From Solicoccozyma terricola (Eukaryota > Basidiomycota > Tremellomycetes > Filobasidiales > Piskurozymaceae), in contig BCLD01000007.1 in assembly GCA_001600875.1 (NCBI GenBank), forward strand, positions 281,141 to 345,140: 64,000 nucleotides of DNA, in the 5' to 3' direction. Below, in pieces: positions 44,796-61,397 of this stretch; within the stretch, counting starts at the first letter, position 1; every line of letters begins with the position of its first letter. The notes under the pieces are model-generated. The model did not search any database. It was not told where the DNA came from and saw only the letters and a list, made by a program, of their open reading frames with translations. The position numbers and the translations under genes are program-made.

Positions 44796-46008
44796 ATGTC
44801 CCAAGCTCATAGACCGACGTGTGTAGATTGCGGTGTCCTGTCTCTAGAATCTTGCCCTTGCACTGACCAGTATGTATCACCTCCAGCTGGGCTCCGGCCA
44901 TGGGCCGAGAACACAAGCTGGGTTCAGCGTTCATGGCGACGAAGGACTACTCTGCTCGAACCAAGCTCAAGTTCCGACAGCCGGGTCAGACTGATGCCTC
45001 CGAGATAGCAAAGCGGGATCTCAAAGCCGAGTTGTTGAGAGCTGAGAGGGAAGCGTTGGATAAGAAAAGAAAAGCGCAAGGGTTGGCGCCGTTGGTTGAT
45101 GAGATTGAGAAAAGGGAACCGGTCGGAGCGATTATGAATGGGGATAGCGAAGAGGATGAGTTGGCGAGGAAAAGGAGGAAGATCTTGGAGGAGGCGGTGG
45201 AGTTGGATAAGGATGATAGTGATCAAGAGGATGAAGGGATGAACGGGAAGTCTGAAAAGGGGAAGGGAAAGGAGAGAGCAGTGGATCAGGACGTGGATGA
45301 TGAGGATCAGGATGATGAGTGGGTAGAAGACTCTTTTTTTTCAATTACATCTGAGAAGCAGGTCTCATGCTCTACCTATCCCTTGCAGCTCCGATGATGA
45401 TTCGGATGAGGAGGATGACACCGCTGCGCTCATGGCGGAACTGAATAAAATCAAGCAAGAGCGAGCAGAAGAGAAAGCGAGACAGGTGCGTTTTGTTTGG
45501 TTTATTCGTCTTGCGGGCCATTAACTGATCATCCTTCCCATCGCAATCTCACAGGAGGCAGAAGCGGCATCCTCAGCTTCCGTATCTCGCGAAGCTGAGA
45601 TCGCGAGCGGAAACCCTCTCCTGAACCTTCAAGCCGCCCTCGGCCAGACTCCGTCATCTCCCGGTTCTTCAGTCTCTGGACGGACGAGTACGGCTGGTGG
45701 TAGTTTTGCAGTCAAGAGGAGGTGGGATGACGATTTAATCTTTAAAAACCAAGCGAGTGGAGTTGATATCGATGGCAAGGGGAAGAAGGAGTTTGTGAAT
45801 GACCTGTTGAGGACGGATTTCCATCGTGAGTGTTACCTCGACGCGGTGTGGTGGGTGAGTGGATGGATATGGTATTAGAGCTGACAGTTACGTCGAATAC
45901 CCGCGTTCTTAGGCAAATTCATGCAGAAGTGAGCAGTCGTAGATTTTGGTCCAACAAAGCTCCATACTGATCGTATTAATTACTCTTCCTTCCAGGTTTA
46001 TCAAGTAA
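44796..46008 (+). CDS. CWC15: Pre-mRNA splicing factor Cwc15 (Cwf15)
   Basis: Component of the Prp19/NTC-related part of active spliceosomes. Exons 44796-44818, 44887-45318, 45389-45485, 45555-45825, 45913-45928 and 45996-46008 join to 283 codons. The N-terminus [16 protein letters not shown], then [16 protein letters not shown] and [10 protein letters not shown], is diagnostic. An acidic stretch ([18 protein letters not shown]) leads into [22 protein letters not shown]. After [11 protein letters not shown] and a Ser/Gly-rich spacer comes [15 protein letters not shown], and the end is [18 protein letters not shown]. The last two coding exons are only 16 and 13 nt, so the universally conserved C-terminus is invisible without splicing. 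The third exon needs a GTGGGT donor to stay in frame. Confidence 0.93.
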
Positions 46009-46232
46009 TTTTTTTTTGGCTTCCATGTCTGCCATTCCCTTTGATCATGTTTTCTTCCCGCATCTTGCTCGTCCGGGTCCGTCCTAATCGTCATGCGCTG
46101 TCTATCAGCTCACCCGTCCAGAGGATGACCCTCGCTTTTTTTTCGTTATTTATCTTACTTGTCTGATGCTCATCCATATAACAAAAAAAAAGGAAGAACA
46201 TATGACATCCAACCGCCGTGTGGTTGATCAAA

Positions 46233-47737
46233 CTAATGCTTCTTCAATCCACTTCCGCCCAACCAACTTCTAAAACCAGTCAATAACCCACCATCTTCCT
46301 CTGTTTGATGTTGATGTTGTTGTTCCACCTTGACATTCTTGGCTTTGGGTTTTGATCGTGAGAAAATCGAAGGTCTGGCGTCTACAGCTCGTCTTTCAGT
46401 TTCTTCGATTCGTTGTCTTTGTCGTTCGACGGTGCGGTTGTACCATTCTTGACGTTGGGAAGTGATAGGACGATGACGTTGTGCTGGACGTCCATCGACG
46501 CTATTGGAGGAGATGGATGACGGTGTTTCTTGTGAGGAGGTGGCGATGATGATGGGTTTTGCGAATGATGATGATGTTGAAGAAACTTTAGAGGTATGTA
46601 CATTCTTGATATTTGACGAGATTGAATTGTTTTTAACTGGATTGGAACCAATTTTTTCCACCGCCGCTTCATCCCCGTCCTTTATCTGGGAACTCATTTG
46701 AGTTCTCCTTTCCTTCCAAGCCTCAACCAAAGATGAAGGAACCGCTGCTTCCTCAACCTCTTCCACCTCTTCCCCCTCCCCCTCCCCCTCCTCCTCCACC
46801 ACCACAGGTTGTTCCAACTCGTTCACTTGTTCGATATTCCCCTGTGCCATTCGTTTAAATTGTCGTTGTAACGGCTCAAACCCACCATAAAACCCATGAA
46901 ATCCACCAAGTGCGATCCCTATTTGTTCATCTTCCTCTTTCTCAATCTCTGTTTGTTTTTTTGATATTCTTCTCCACTTTTGATTGGTCCTAGAGTTGTA
47001 TTGATTCTTCTCGGACTTGCGTTCCGCTGCAGCTTGGATTGTGACTAGCATTAATTCGGTATGATGAGGTTTAAGTGTTCGAGATGTTTGTGTTGGGTTT
47101 ATATCGCCGTATAACACTGAATCGATATCTGAGAAAGAAGGACCACCGAGTAAAGATGTTGTGTTGTGGTAGGATGATGGGATTGGGAGTTCAAGGTTGA
47201 TGTCACCGGCGGAGAAGGTGGATTTTGGGATTGAATTGAGAAGGTCAACGAAGAAGAAGTTTTTAGATACTGGGATATCAGAATGCTGGTAAGGATGGAT
47301 GGGGGAGATTGCGAGGGGGTTGTTTAGGTTGTAAGTTGAAATTGTAGAGCAAGAAAGAGGGGAGGGAGGGAGGGGGGGGGAGGAAGCCTACTTACCCGCA
47401 TCTGTTGGATATCAAGCACACGACCGAATTTCTCCTCGATTGCTCGAACAACCGCGAGTGTATGCAACACTGTCGGGATACCCATGACTATGGAAACATA
47501 CAGCCTTGATACGTCTCCTGTGCGTTTAGGTTTGCTGATGGAGAGGTCGGCGAGGGAGGATCGTAGTCGATGCACTGGAGCGGGCGACGGGGACGGAGAG
47601 AGACTGGAGGAGGCGACGGAGTGAAGTGTTGCAGCGGTGGAGACGGTGATGGAGGAGGATCGCTGTGAGCGAACGACGGCGGGCCGTGGGAGCGCTGAGC
47701 GTGGGATGACGGAGCGGATGGTGGGGATGGTAGACAT
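46233..47737 (-). CDS. Uncharacterised protein with an RRM-like N-terminal fold
   Basis: Two exons, 47737-47396 and 47285-46233, join in phase to 464 codons. The first ~70 residues are Ser/Arg/Pro-rich with few acidic residues (STIPTIRSVIPRSALPRPAVVRSQRS), which could be a mitochondrial presequence. Next, RLYVSIVMGIPTVLHTLAVVRAIEEKFGRVLDIQQMR has the strand-helix-strand pattern of an RRM, followed by KNFFFVDLLNSIP. The rest is polar: a His/Gln region, an acidic Glu run near 46735-46800, Ser/Thr-rich sequence, then ITSQRQEWYNRTVERQRQRIEE, and a Gly-rich end. I do not recognise a named family; RNA binding and mitochondrial location are inference. The acceptor chosen for exon 2 keeps the frame. 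Confidence 0.6.
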
Positions 47738-48101
47738 GGTGGGCTGTGGGCTGTGTGGACTATGGTGGGATGAAGAGCAGTGCGTGGTGATGGTGATCCA
47801 ACCGACTGGACTCCGACTTTTTCTTTGAGAGACGGTTTGGCCGGTTTGACGGTGGACACGCGTGAACCAGTCTGGCTCGCTCTGGTTAGATTGGTCAACC
47901 AGTACATCGTCGCACAGTACATCGTACATCGTACATCACTCCATCTCTCCAGCACTCCACTCCATCACTCATCACTCCAGCACTCCATCACCTCAGTAGT
48001 CACTCCTCGTCACAGCATCAACACACTCCGAACACCCACCACCCATCAGCGTGTTCCTCCTACCGCTCGACAGTCCACCCACACCCACAAGCAGGGCTAC
48101 C
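47738..48101. promoter_or_regulatory. Bidirectional promoter of the RRM-like gene and CUL1
   Basis: About 360 bp between divergent starts. It contains repeated CACTCCATC/CATCACTCC words at 47937-47995 and a triple ACATCGTACATCGTACATC at 47917-47936, the clearest short repeats in any promoter here. They may be binding sites or simple repeats. Confidence 0.45.
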
Positions 48102-52147
<4,046 letters not shown>

Positions 52148-52578
52148 TCAACCGTCGGCGCACTCAAGACTCCGGCTTCAGGAGAAGATTCAGTCGCTTC
52201 TTTCCGATCTCATTTCTCCAATTTTAACGAACTTTACCTGTACTTACAGCCGATTGACGACTTGGAAAATTCAGCAATGTGGAGGTTGAAATGGCGCCCT
52301 TAAAGCGAAGGCAGCTGTATCTATTATAATGCATCCGTCCTATTTCCCACAGCGTTGACGGGGAGGACATAAATTATGCAGAGGAAATGAATGTATAGCA
52401 GCGATCACGTCGAACTCTACAATGTACAAGCAAGGACAACAGGTGCACTTTCAAGATCTTCGTTACTAATGAATTTCGTATAACTGTGGTACATTTTCGT
52501 GATGACGGTCGTAAGAATTCATGAACCCATTCGTACAGAGAATGAAAAACGTCGATTGAGCGGAGAAGCAATCCATAT
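52148..52578. other. Convergent 3' region of CUL1 and the Cys-cluster gene
   Basis: About 430 bp between converging stop codons. A TATTATAATGCAT stretch near 52321-52332 is AT-rich. No supported ORF. Confidence 0.45.
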
Positions 52579-55260
52579 TCACCAAGATGGGTTGTTACTT
52601 TGGAAAACTTCAGCTTCGCGATAGACCGGCATGAAGCCGTTCGGAACGCGGAGATGACCAGGCGAGTTGCTATCGACTTCCATGTCGACGTCCTCGTCGT
52701 GCTCGTCGATGCCGCTTCCGCTTCCGCACAGAACGCCAAGACGGACGCCGGAAGTGGGTGCATGCAGGGGCCCGCCCTGTGGTGGTGACGCAAACTGAGT
52801 CGTGCCGTTGCCGAAAGGAGAAGAAGGAAAGAGTGCCGGTTGAAGTCGGGAAGGAGGGACGATGATAGACAGTGACGATGGCATGGTAGGCTGTTGACTT
52901 TGTGTCGGGGTATAGGCATCATCGGGAGATGATGTTGTGACCGAGAATTTTGGGTTCATTGGTGTGACGTTTTCGGACTTTGGTGGGAATTGAAATCGCA
53001 GGACCGAGTCACTCGAGTCGACACGGTGTCGACGAGATCGATGAGCGGATGGACTGCTGCTTCGCGACGGATCAACCGTGCGACGCATGAATGCGGGCGG
53101 GGTGTCGACCTGCATGTCCAGAGATAGACCCACAGTGCCTTTCCTTGGTGTCTCGGTACGATCGAACACCATGATGGATGGTGGACGATGGCCAGAAACG
53201 GGGATGGACGGGGGAGTAGGTGTGAATGTTAGCGACCGCCTGATAGGTGTGGACGATCGAGGTGGAAGAGCATCGAATTTGGGTGCCGGTGAACTACCAG
53301 GTGCCGGTGGAGAATAGCAGACGTTTGGTTCGGACAATGTTGGCAAGTGCCTATAAACGAATGTCGGTGGAGCGATAGAGGACTGGGACGCACGCCTCGT
53401 CATTGATCCGTAGGTTGGTCCAGGATTAGGAAAGGACGGCGACGGAGGGAAGTGTTCATCTCCGAGATGGTGTCCAGCGCGTAGCGGAGCTGGTGGCGGT
53501 ATCATCGAATCCCGTCTGTCGATCATGATAGCCGCTGGAGGAGTTTTGGGGGTAGCAGTGGAAGCAAACCTCATTGGGGGTTGAGATGCCGATGTATCTT
53601 TGTATCCACCTCTCAACCTCGACGTGATGACAGGAGGCTGAAATGACGGCGAAGTGAAAAACACGCCTTCATCCGTTGATTCTTCTCCTGATTCGATGTG
53701 AAACCCTTGTTCCATCTTGATGATTTCATCCAGGACATCTCCCAGTCCAAATTCCTGATTCTGAGGTGGTTGCTGACGATGACATGCAGATCTTCTTCCA
53801 GCGGTAGAAGTTGGAGCTGCATTTACTTTACTCCTTGAACCCTTTGTGTTTTTCCTCTCGATGCGAGACTTGCCGATGGCGGTGAGTGGCGAAGGAGCTC
53901 TCGCACCGATTCTCATTCCTCCTCCAGTTTGACGAGATAGATTCACCTTGTACGCCTCTGAGAACACATCCACTGTTCTCAAATCTAAACCAGGTCTTCT
54001 CCCAATCAAGGCATCATCCCCACTTTCCTCTTCTCCTTCTTCTTCTCCTTCTTCTCCCTCTAATGGAACTACCCATTCCCTCTCATCACCATCTTCATCG
54101 CTCTCCATGATGCCTGCGAATCCAGGTGGTTTCGCTGATGCTTTTTTCCTAGAAGTTGTTGACGGATTCCTAGATAATGACGGATTCGTCATTGACCAAC
54201 CACTCGACACGGACGATGCCAAACTAGGAGTTTGAGAAACCCTTGTTGAAGAAGACGACAACGACGATGACAACGACAATGCAATCGAAGAAAACGTCGA
54301 AGAAACCGTTGTAATACTTGAATTCCTCGAATGAACTTGTCCATATCCACCAACGAGTTCAGGAACACCATTTCTTGATCCAACCGAAGAAGAAAAACTT
54401 CCATTCATTCTTTCCCTTCTCCTTATTCTCCTTTCCTCTCTCCTCTCATCTCTTCTCATTTCTTCATGCGCTACTCTTCGATAATGACTCGCGGCCCATT
54501 CTACATTTCCACCATTCCCAAGACCATGAGAAGAAACACCAGAGAGTTCTGGAGCAGGTTCTAAACCGAATCCACTCCCACCTTGAACCCCACCATCATG
54601 CGATTGGATGGTCGGTTCGTCAGTGGAAAACGTGAGTTCAACCAGTGACGAGATTGATGATTGAGCAGTATGTTTTGATCGTCTGGTTGATTCGATATTG
54701 AAATTTGAGTGATAAGAGGATTGAGAAGCTCGAGTGTTTTTGAATTCGGAAAGTTGAGAATTTCTCTGTTCTTTGAAACAAAGAGAAGAGAGGGCATCTG
54801 ATCTTGCACATGCTGTATATGATTAGATTTTCCCCAATTTTGAAATTCAAACGTCAGTACCGCTCTTCATCCATTCTCGATTGAACCAGCCCCCCCCCCC
54901 CCCTCCCCCCGGGCGGTCAAGTAAAATTAAAATGGTTAACTCACCAACACCACAATAAATATCATCTCTCCCTTCCAACCTCCTACCACAAAAACAATTC
55001 CTCCCTCTCTCCGGCGAATCATCATCAACATCCTCCTCCTCTTCCTCCTCCTCCTCCCGATTCATCACACCAACACTCTCATTTCTCGCGTTTCGATCCA
55101 GACTTGATTCCCGGAATTGTTTTGGATGATGATCTCGTGATGTATGTCTAGAAATTGGTGTTCGTGGAGAAGGATGATTAGGTCTATCAGGGAGGTTATA
55201 TCTATCTTCTTCTGCTTCTTCGTGTGTATCTTGATGAGACATTGAGAATGATGAGAACAT
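52579..55260 (-). CDS. Large Ser/Pro-rich protein with a short N-terminal Cys cluster
   Basis: Two exons, 55260-54945 and 54812-52579, join to 849 codons from MSHQDTHEEAEEDRY; in-frame ATGs at 55281 and 55344 would add up to 28 residues. The N-terminus is polar with a Glu run. The only conserved-looking element spans the splice: NCFCGRRLEGRDDIYCG joined to VACARSDALSSLCFKEQ, spacing C-X-C-X11-C-X3-C-X9-C. This resembles a small zinc-binding motif I have seen in basidiomycete hypothetical proteins, with the CARxDAL signature. SHYRRVAHEE follows. The remaining ~650 residues are disordered, with Ser/Thr runs, Pro-rich repeats (SSSTPIRRSL, TPTPPSIP), many SP/TP sites and an acidic DEHDEDVDMEVD near the end. 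I do not recognise the function; a signalling or transcription role is only a guess. Confidence 0.65.
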
Positions 55261-56584
55261 TGAGTTTGATGTGGGGGGGGCGGGGGGGGTTGGATTCGAC
55301 GCGTTTCGCTTTTTTTTCTTTTTGGTAGTTTGAAGGGGTATCAAGTCGTCGTGATCATCAGCGTGTGATCTTGACGATGTCCAAGACTACGAGGTGGTTG
55401 TTTGTTTGATCCAGATCCCACGGTCGCTCCAAGACTTTGTGGACTTGTCAAGTCCAAGTCGAATCGGTCGTAGTAGGGTGACGGACCCGAGTGAAAACCC
55501 GTCTGATGCGTCTAGCTAGCCCCACAGAAGTTCCTGATAAAAAACTTGATCAAGATGTCCAAGGTCTGGTCGAGCAGGAATACCCCACCGGAAAGCTATC
55601 GATTGAGGAGAAAAAGGAATCCAGTCCTTCTCCCGTCGATGATGATGATGATGATGATGATGAATCGGGGAAAAGCGTTGGTTTGTTGTTGTTATTGTTG
55701 TTGTTGTTGTTGTGGACGATAGGTGTGGGCAAACTGATGTGATGATGCTCTGTTGTTGTTGTTGTCGTCGTTGTTGTTGTTGTTATTGCGATGTGCTATA
55801 GTGCCGACAGAGTGAGATGATGGAGAGAGAGAGAGGGGTGATTCCGAGTGATGAGATGGGAGGATGTGAAGCTGGGAGGTGAGGATGTGATGACTTGCAA
55901 GTTTCCTTTCCTTTACTGTGGAGGAAAGAGGAAATGGGATGGACGCGTTCTAAAGAAGCCAGCTGCGTGTTTCCTTGTCCGGGCGTGAATGGGAGGGGAG
56001 GGGGGATGGAGGAGGGGGGGAGGGGACATACACAGCATACACACATGGCACAGCATGGGGACCAGCAGAGTACCATAGTCCCACGCTGCCACAGAACACA
56101 GAACAGTCCGTCCAAGTCCCTCACCATCACCCCACTCCCACACAGCCATCTATCTCTGTATCCACATCCATGACAATTCAATTTTCACCCCCCCAACGCG
56201 TCGAAATCGAGGGAATTTAATTTTTTAATATACAGACAGAGAGCGAGACCCAGGGACCCTCCCTATAGATAGCATAATAGATACATCGCGAACGAACATT
56301 CTACATGATAAACCCCCACCCAAGGGGAAAAGAACCCACACACACATCACAGTGCCAGGCCCCTCTCATTCGGAATCTTTATTTATTCAATCTCTACTCC
56401 CTTACAAACAACCTCACAATGAGGTATACTGTACTACCCAAGAACCTGAATGCCGCGAGTCCCGCTACAGAGCTGTAGGTGTCACACGGAATCGAACGAA
56501 CAAACGAATGTATCAGGTCCAAAGTAAATCTCTCATTTTGATTACCCCCAAGGAAACAGGGTAGGGTAGGAGGAGAAGAACGCA
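55261..56584. other. Intergenic region with microsatellites
   Basis: About 1.3 kb upstream of the Cys-cluster gene and downstream of the chitin synthase. It holds a GAT repeat (55638-55663), GTT/TTG repeats (55680-55712 and 55752-55787), a GAGA tract near 55828-55837 and G/A-rich DNA at 55990-56025. A frame at 55491-55742 reads through the repeats but has no other coding signal. Confidence 0.55.
55638..55787. repeat. Trinucleotide microsatellite cluster (GAT and GTT)
   Basis: About nine GAT units followed at short distance by two tracts of GTT/TTG units with scattered variants. Different motifs in adjacent blocks within 150 bp suggest a slippage-prone site useful as a strain marker. Confidence 0.8.
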
Positions 56585-59500
56585 CTAGAGTAGAATTCCC
56601 ATATATGTCGAAGCTAATGATGATCCGGCAGTTCCTGTCGTTCTGTACGTCGATCCCGATAATCGAAAATCCGAGGTCAGCCTTTACCTCGAATTACACG
56701 GGAGGAACGAGGAGTGAGACGTACAGAATAACGGCTGCTAGAGCACCGTTTGAAAGGACCCATGCCAGAAGGACCTAGTATTTTTAAAAAAAAAACGACG
56801 TCAATTTGTCTTCGAAAAAGTTTTGGTAAGATGATATTGCAAAGAGGCCTACGTTTGTTCGGAAATTCTGTCACACGTTACCAAGACCAAGTTAGTGATC
56901 AATAACCTTCGACCTCCTCCACATGGGTCCCCCCCCCCCCTATAGAGAGAAAATGTTCAGTCTTTCACTCACTTTATAATAATCCTCCTGTTTCTGCTCT
57001 TTACTCCTAACCTGTTTCTCCTTGACCGGTTTCTCAGCCAACCTCCTCAACTCCGTCTCATACAGTTTGTTTATATCGTTCTCCTCTGTTGGGATCTCAA
57101 CAATCACTTCTCCCTTTTTAGCGCCTTTTCCGGTTTGCGCAGCACCGAGATCCATGGATACTTTATCAGAACCTTTGGTTCCCCAGGACTAATGAAGGAG
57201 TAGTGGGACGTTGGAGTCAGTTGGTGGGGGTCGAAGAACAGTATAAGGAGGAGGTACTGGGGTTACTCACGACATCATGGACGTTAGAGAAGGCATAAAC
57301 GCTAGGCGAGCCAGGCGAAGAGAAACAAACGGTCAGTTGAAAAAAGAAAAGAAAAAACGAAGCCGATGGCGCGTCGACTCACTTCAAGACGTTGATATAG
57401 GAAGGTGCGATCTGTTGGAAGAGACGGTACGATGATCAGCTGGGACAGGAGATAAATGTCTCGATGATTTCAATCCGCACCAAGAGATACTGATATCGGG
57501 GGGAAAAGGGGGAAGGGGGGAGGGGGGGAAGGGGCAACAAAGGCGTTAGCTTCGGTCACTACTCGATGTGATTACACTGCGCCTACCTGTAGGAAGGACG
57601 TAACTGTAGGGAAAGAAAGAAGAGAGTAGTGTGACGTGTCAGCGGGTGCTTCCCGGAACCCCGCTCCCTCCAACCTACTCACCCATATGCCAAGGATCAA
57701 AAGCCAGCAAACTCGCCACCACGTATAACCCATAAGTCGCCGCAAGAGATAGGATAATGTTGCGGAAGACCCTATTGTTGACTACAGCTCCGGCAGTGAC
57801 AGCACCTTGGGCTTCAATGGCTTGGATCCCAGTCACAGCGAGGTATACTTAAAAAGCAGAAAAGAAGTGAGGAGCACGAAATGACTGCCAAGCGACTGGT
57901 GGACATACCTGCAGCGAAGATCATGTATACGGTGATCAGCGCGAACCCAATCATACTGACGGTGTAGCCCACTTTGGCACTGAAATTTGAAATATTGGTT
58001 AGCTCTCTCAATTTACACGCCTTGTTTCCAAGGCCACTCACCCGGCCGGTCGATTGCCCATGGAGAGCAAAAAGCACAAAACGAGCAAACCGAGATATAG
58101 ATACTGCAGGGGCAGGTTGACGTATTTCCAGTAAGACTTGATCGCTTGCATCGATTGGGTAAGAACCACCTGAAGAATGTACGTCCAGGTTAGTCGGCGG
58201 ACCCATATATGTGTGCCACACTGCTCACGAAGGCAATAAAGTAATTTCCCAACGCAAACCACGAGAAGATCAAGTTGAATAATTCTATGTGATTTCAGGT
58301 GTAAGGAAGCGTCTTAATGAGTCACCGGCTGGAAGCACGTACGATATAACAGTTCGATATGCAGGAAGAATTTGCGAGTGAATGAGTGTCTGCGAGCGGT
58401 ACCGCGCTTAGCCTCCATATGCCTTCCTCGACATGACAAACCAAATAGCTCACGAAGACCGGTATATGTAACCAAAATGGACGGTCGAGTGACTAGAATG
58501 GCAATGGTCAGCAAGTGTCTTTAAACCGAACGATGCCCTACTTACATTGCGGCAAAGAAAGACCCATTAAGCCATCTTCGACGTTGTGATATGAGCTCAG
58601 GAACCTATTGAAACCGCAAAGAGTCAGCGCCGATTCTACTTGGAATCACGTTGATCCCTCTCACTCGGTCAGGCACATCGGTGATAGCGCGCGCTGATTT
58701 GACGTAGTGCAAAGTCCAGTCGCTATTGCGCTTCGAGACGAGCTCCCAGCACAGAATACGATCTGATCAGGATTGGATGATCAGCGCAGTCTAACAAAGC
58801 AAAGCGAAAGGCTCGACTCACCCTCTGCTAGATACATGTTGGCATCGCTGAAACCCGGACATCAAAAGTTAGCGACTCGGCATTCTCTAGAGATGAACCG
58901 ACTGCACACTCACAAAATACCGGCGTCGGATCCGTGCATGGTCTCGCCCAAGAAGTACTGCTTGAGGGGACCATTACCAGAAACGTCATTCTCAAGAGCT
59001 TTGTACTGTGTCAGGCGCAGCCATCAGCAATCGTTACTGCTTCTACACACAAATTCTACCAACTCGATAAGCTGAGAAAGCACCCGGCCTGAACAGAAAG
59101 TGGAAACTCTCAGTTGGACTGCGCGTGTGGTATCAGATCACGTCCCACTCACAGCACAGTAATATATCCGAAAGCGGACTCGAGCGGCTTATCAAGGATG
59201 TTGCTCATTTTGTATTCGACTGTATTTATTCCTGTCAACTTCCTGCTTTTGAATGAGACAGGGAGACTCACAGTTCTGCGCTGCCACCAACGGATTCAAC
59301 AGATTAGACCAAAGTTTTCCCTTGAGTGCTACGATCTCGCCACAGGCACCTCCGCATTTGGGTTTGAGGTCAAAAGCCTTCCAGAGATGGTATATCGAGG
59401 TTGGGGCGGGGTCAGTCCCCACATCCAGTAAGACACAGACCGTGGGCTTCAAAATGGGAGAGAAGGCACTGTTAAGGTGACCATATCAGCGTATGGTGAT

Positions 59501-61397
59501 CACAGACAGTGACCAGACCGACTCACTTGAAGAACCATCGATGACTACGAGCGACAAAGGCATATCAACATTCTGTTGTATTCTGCAAACTACTAATTAT
59601 CCTCACCTGTTGATCTTTTTTGCGTTCTTCTCTTTGACACACAATATCATTTGCACTGGCACCCACTTTCGACCTGTACCTCCCGGAACGACTTGATGAC
59701 GAGAGTTGATATGGACTGGCGAATCAAGGTAACAAACACGTCAGTATGAGAGCCCAATGGAACCGTCATGCCACTGTATTAGCTCACGTTGTGTGGTGTA
59801 CTCGTAAACGTGTGCAGTCTATGGAAGATCCAAAGTCTCATTAATTGATTACGGGTCTGGCAGTGCAGTCGAGCACTTACAACCGGCTTTCCATTGACCA
59901 CATTCTTTGCCACTCCTTCCTGATAAACTCCCAAAGCGGCCAACATCGCCCTCGTTCTTGCGTTAAACACCTTCCTTCCATCTACAACGATGCAGACTAC
60001 CACCTTCTTCCAGCCGTCCTCCTTCCACGTGGGAGAACGATCACGTTCGTTGGTCAAGTGGTTGATGTTGGCCATTATGCCTCGCATGGTTCGTGCGAAG
60101 AGTTCTTCGTCTTCCTGTGAAAGCCAAGTCATGAAGGATATCAGCCTAGACGAACAGAGCCTCGATTTCATGAGGTGAAATGACCAACATTGTACATCGT
60201 GATGACGATGAAAATTTCCGTCCTCCTTGTTGGTTCATAAAGCTGCTTCTGTCTTAGGGTATACCTTTCCGCCTCGAAGTCGTTAGGATCACAAGTGACA
60301 GCCGTATACCGCATTACCGAAAATTCTTGTTCTTGTCGGTGGGAAAGAGGACAAAGTTCGAGGAGAGCTGACGGGACGGGACATTCCAAGACAAGGTTTC
60401 CGTGGAACAAACTGCGAGAGAGTTCAACGGCATAAGCCAAAAAAATACCGTGCATTTGAGCAATAATATGAAGACTCACGGCACCCTCTTCGTAGTCTTC
60501 AGTCTCCTGATCATCCTATCAGGTGCAGGTCCATAATGCGCATTCACAGGTTGATCCGGATCATGACCACCAGTCTGCCAATCTCCTGGCATAGCATTCC
60601 CAGCATCTCCCGGATCACCATTTCCAGCGTCCGATGGAGGAGGGAATGGATCACCGTATCGTAGTGGATCGTGTGATGGCATTCTGTGAAGCAATGGTTC
60701 GTCTGCTAGATCCTCAACTGGTGTCTGATTTCCTCCGATACTACCACCGTACGAAGGGTAGTTGTATGAGTTTGGAGGGTATGGATCGAGTTGTCCAGAT
60801 GACGAGTATGAATGTGGAAGCATAGGGGGCGGAGAGGTTAGCTGATGATCAGGCATGTACACGTCTGGTCCAGATGGCATTGATGAAGTGATTGGGGGTC
60901 CAGCTTGAGATGTGTAGGAATCATATCGAGGTCGAGGTCCCGCTGGTGATCCATAGCGTTGAATTGGAGGATCGTAAGGTGGCTGCTGCTGTTGCGGAGG
61001 GTATGCGTCGGGGAAATGCAGATCCGGTGGTGCGGCAGACGCAGGAGGAGGATGGGCGTAAGGATTCGACATGATCTGACCAGGCACGTGGTGTCCACCA
61101 GTTGGTGCTGCCAAAGATACGGGAGGGAGATATGAGTGTGATGATGGTGGAGAGTGGTGTTGCAGTTGGAGAGGATGAGGATGATTGGATGCAGGCGGAG
61201 GAGAGATGGGATGCTGTTGGTATGGAGGCGTCTGTTGATGTTGATGGGCGGATGGTTGATTTGAAGGGTACCCAGCACCATATTGCGAATATTGCCCATC
61301 CTGCTGCGGTGCCAAGGGTTAGCTGCAAGGCGATGACCTTGACTTGATACCAAACTGAGCTCACCGGATAGGCGGCGTTCCCTTGATTGTAAGACAT
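56585..61397 (-). CDS. Chitin synthase, class I-III (GT2 family)
   Basis: Plasma-membrane enzyme polymerising UDP-GlcNAc to chitin. It starts [11 protein letters not shown] at 61397 (exon to 61365), then a long exon 61303-60480 encoding a disordered Gln/Pro/His/Tyr-rich region, and ends GILL at 56585 after many short exons. After [16 protein letters not shown] come [93 protein letters not shown] and the catalytic [13 protein letters not shown] near 58590-58545. Several membrane segments fill 58.5-57.5 kb, and the C-terminus has [17 protein letters not shown] followed by [15 protein letters not shown]. All core motifs (EDR, QRRRW) are intact. Class within I-III is not decided. Confidence 0.93.

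Noticed and set aside
55491..55742. An 83-codon frame with poly-Asp then poly-Leu that resembles a small acidic membrane protein
   Set aside because: The Asp and Leu runs are simply translations of the GAT and GTT/TTG microsatellites; no conserved motif or splice support.
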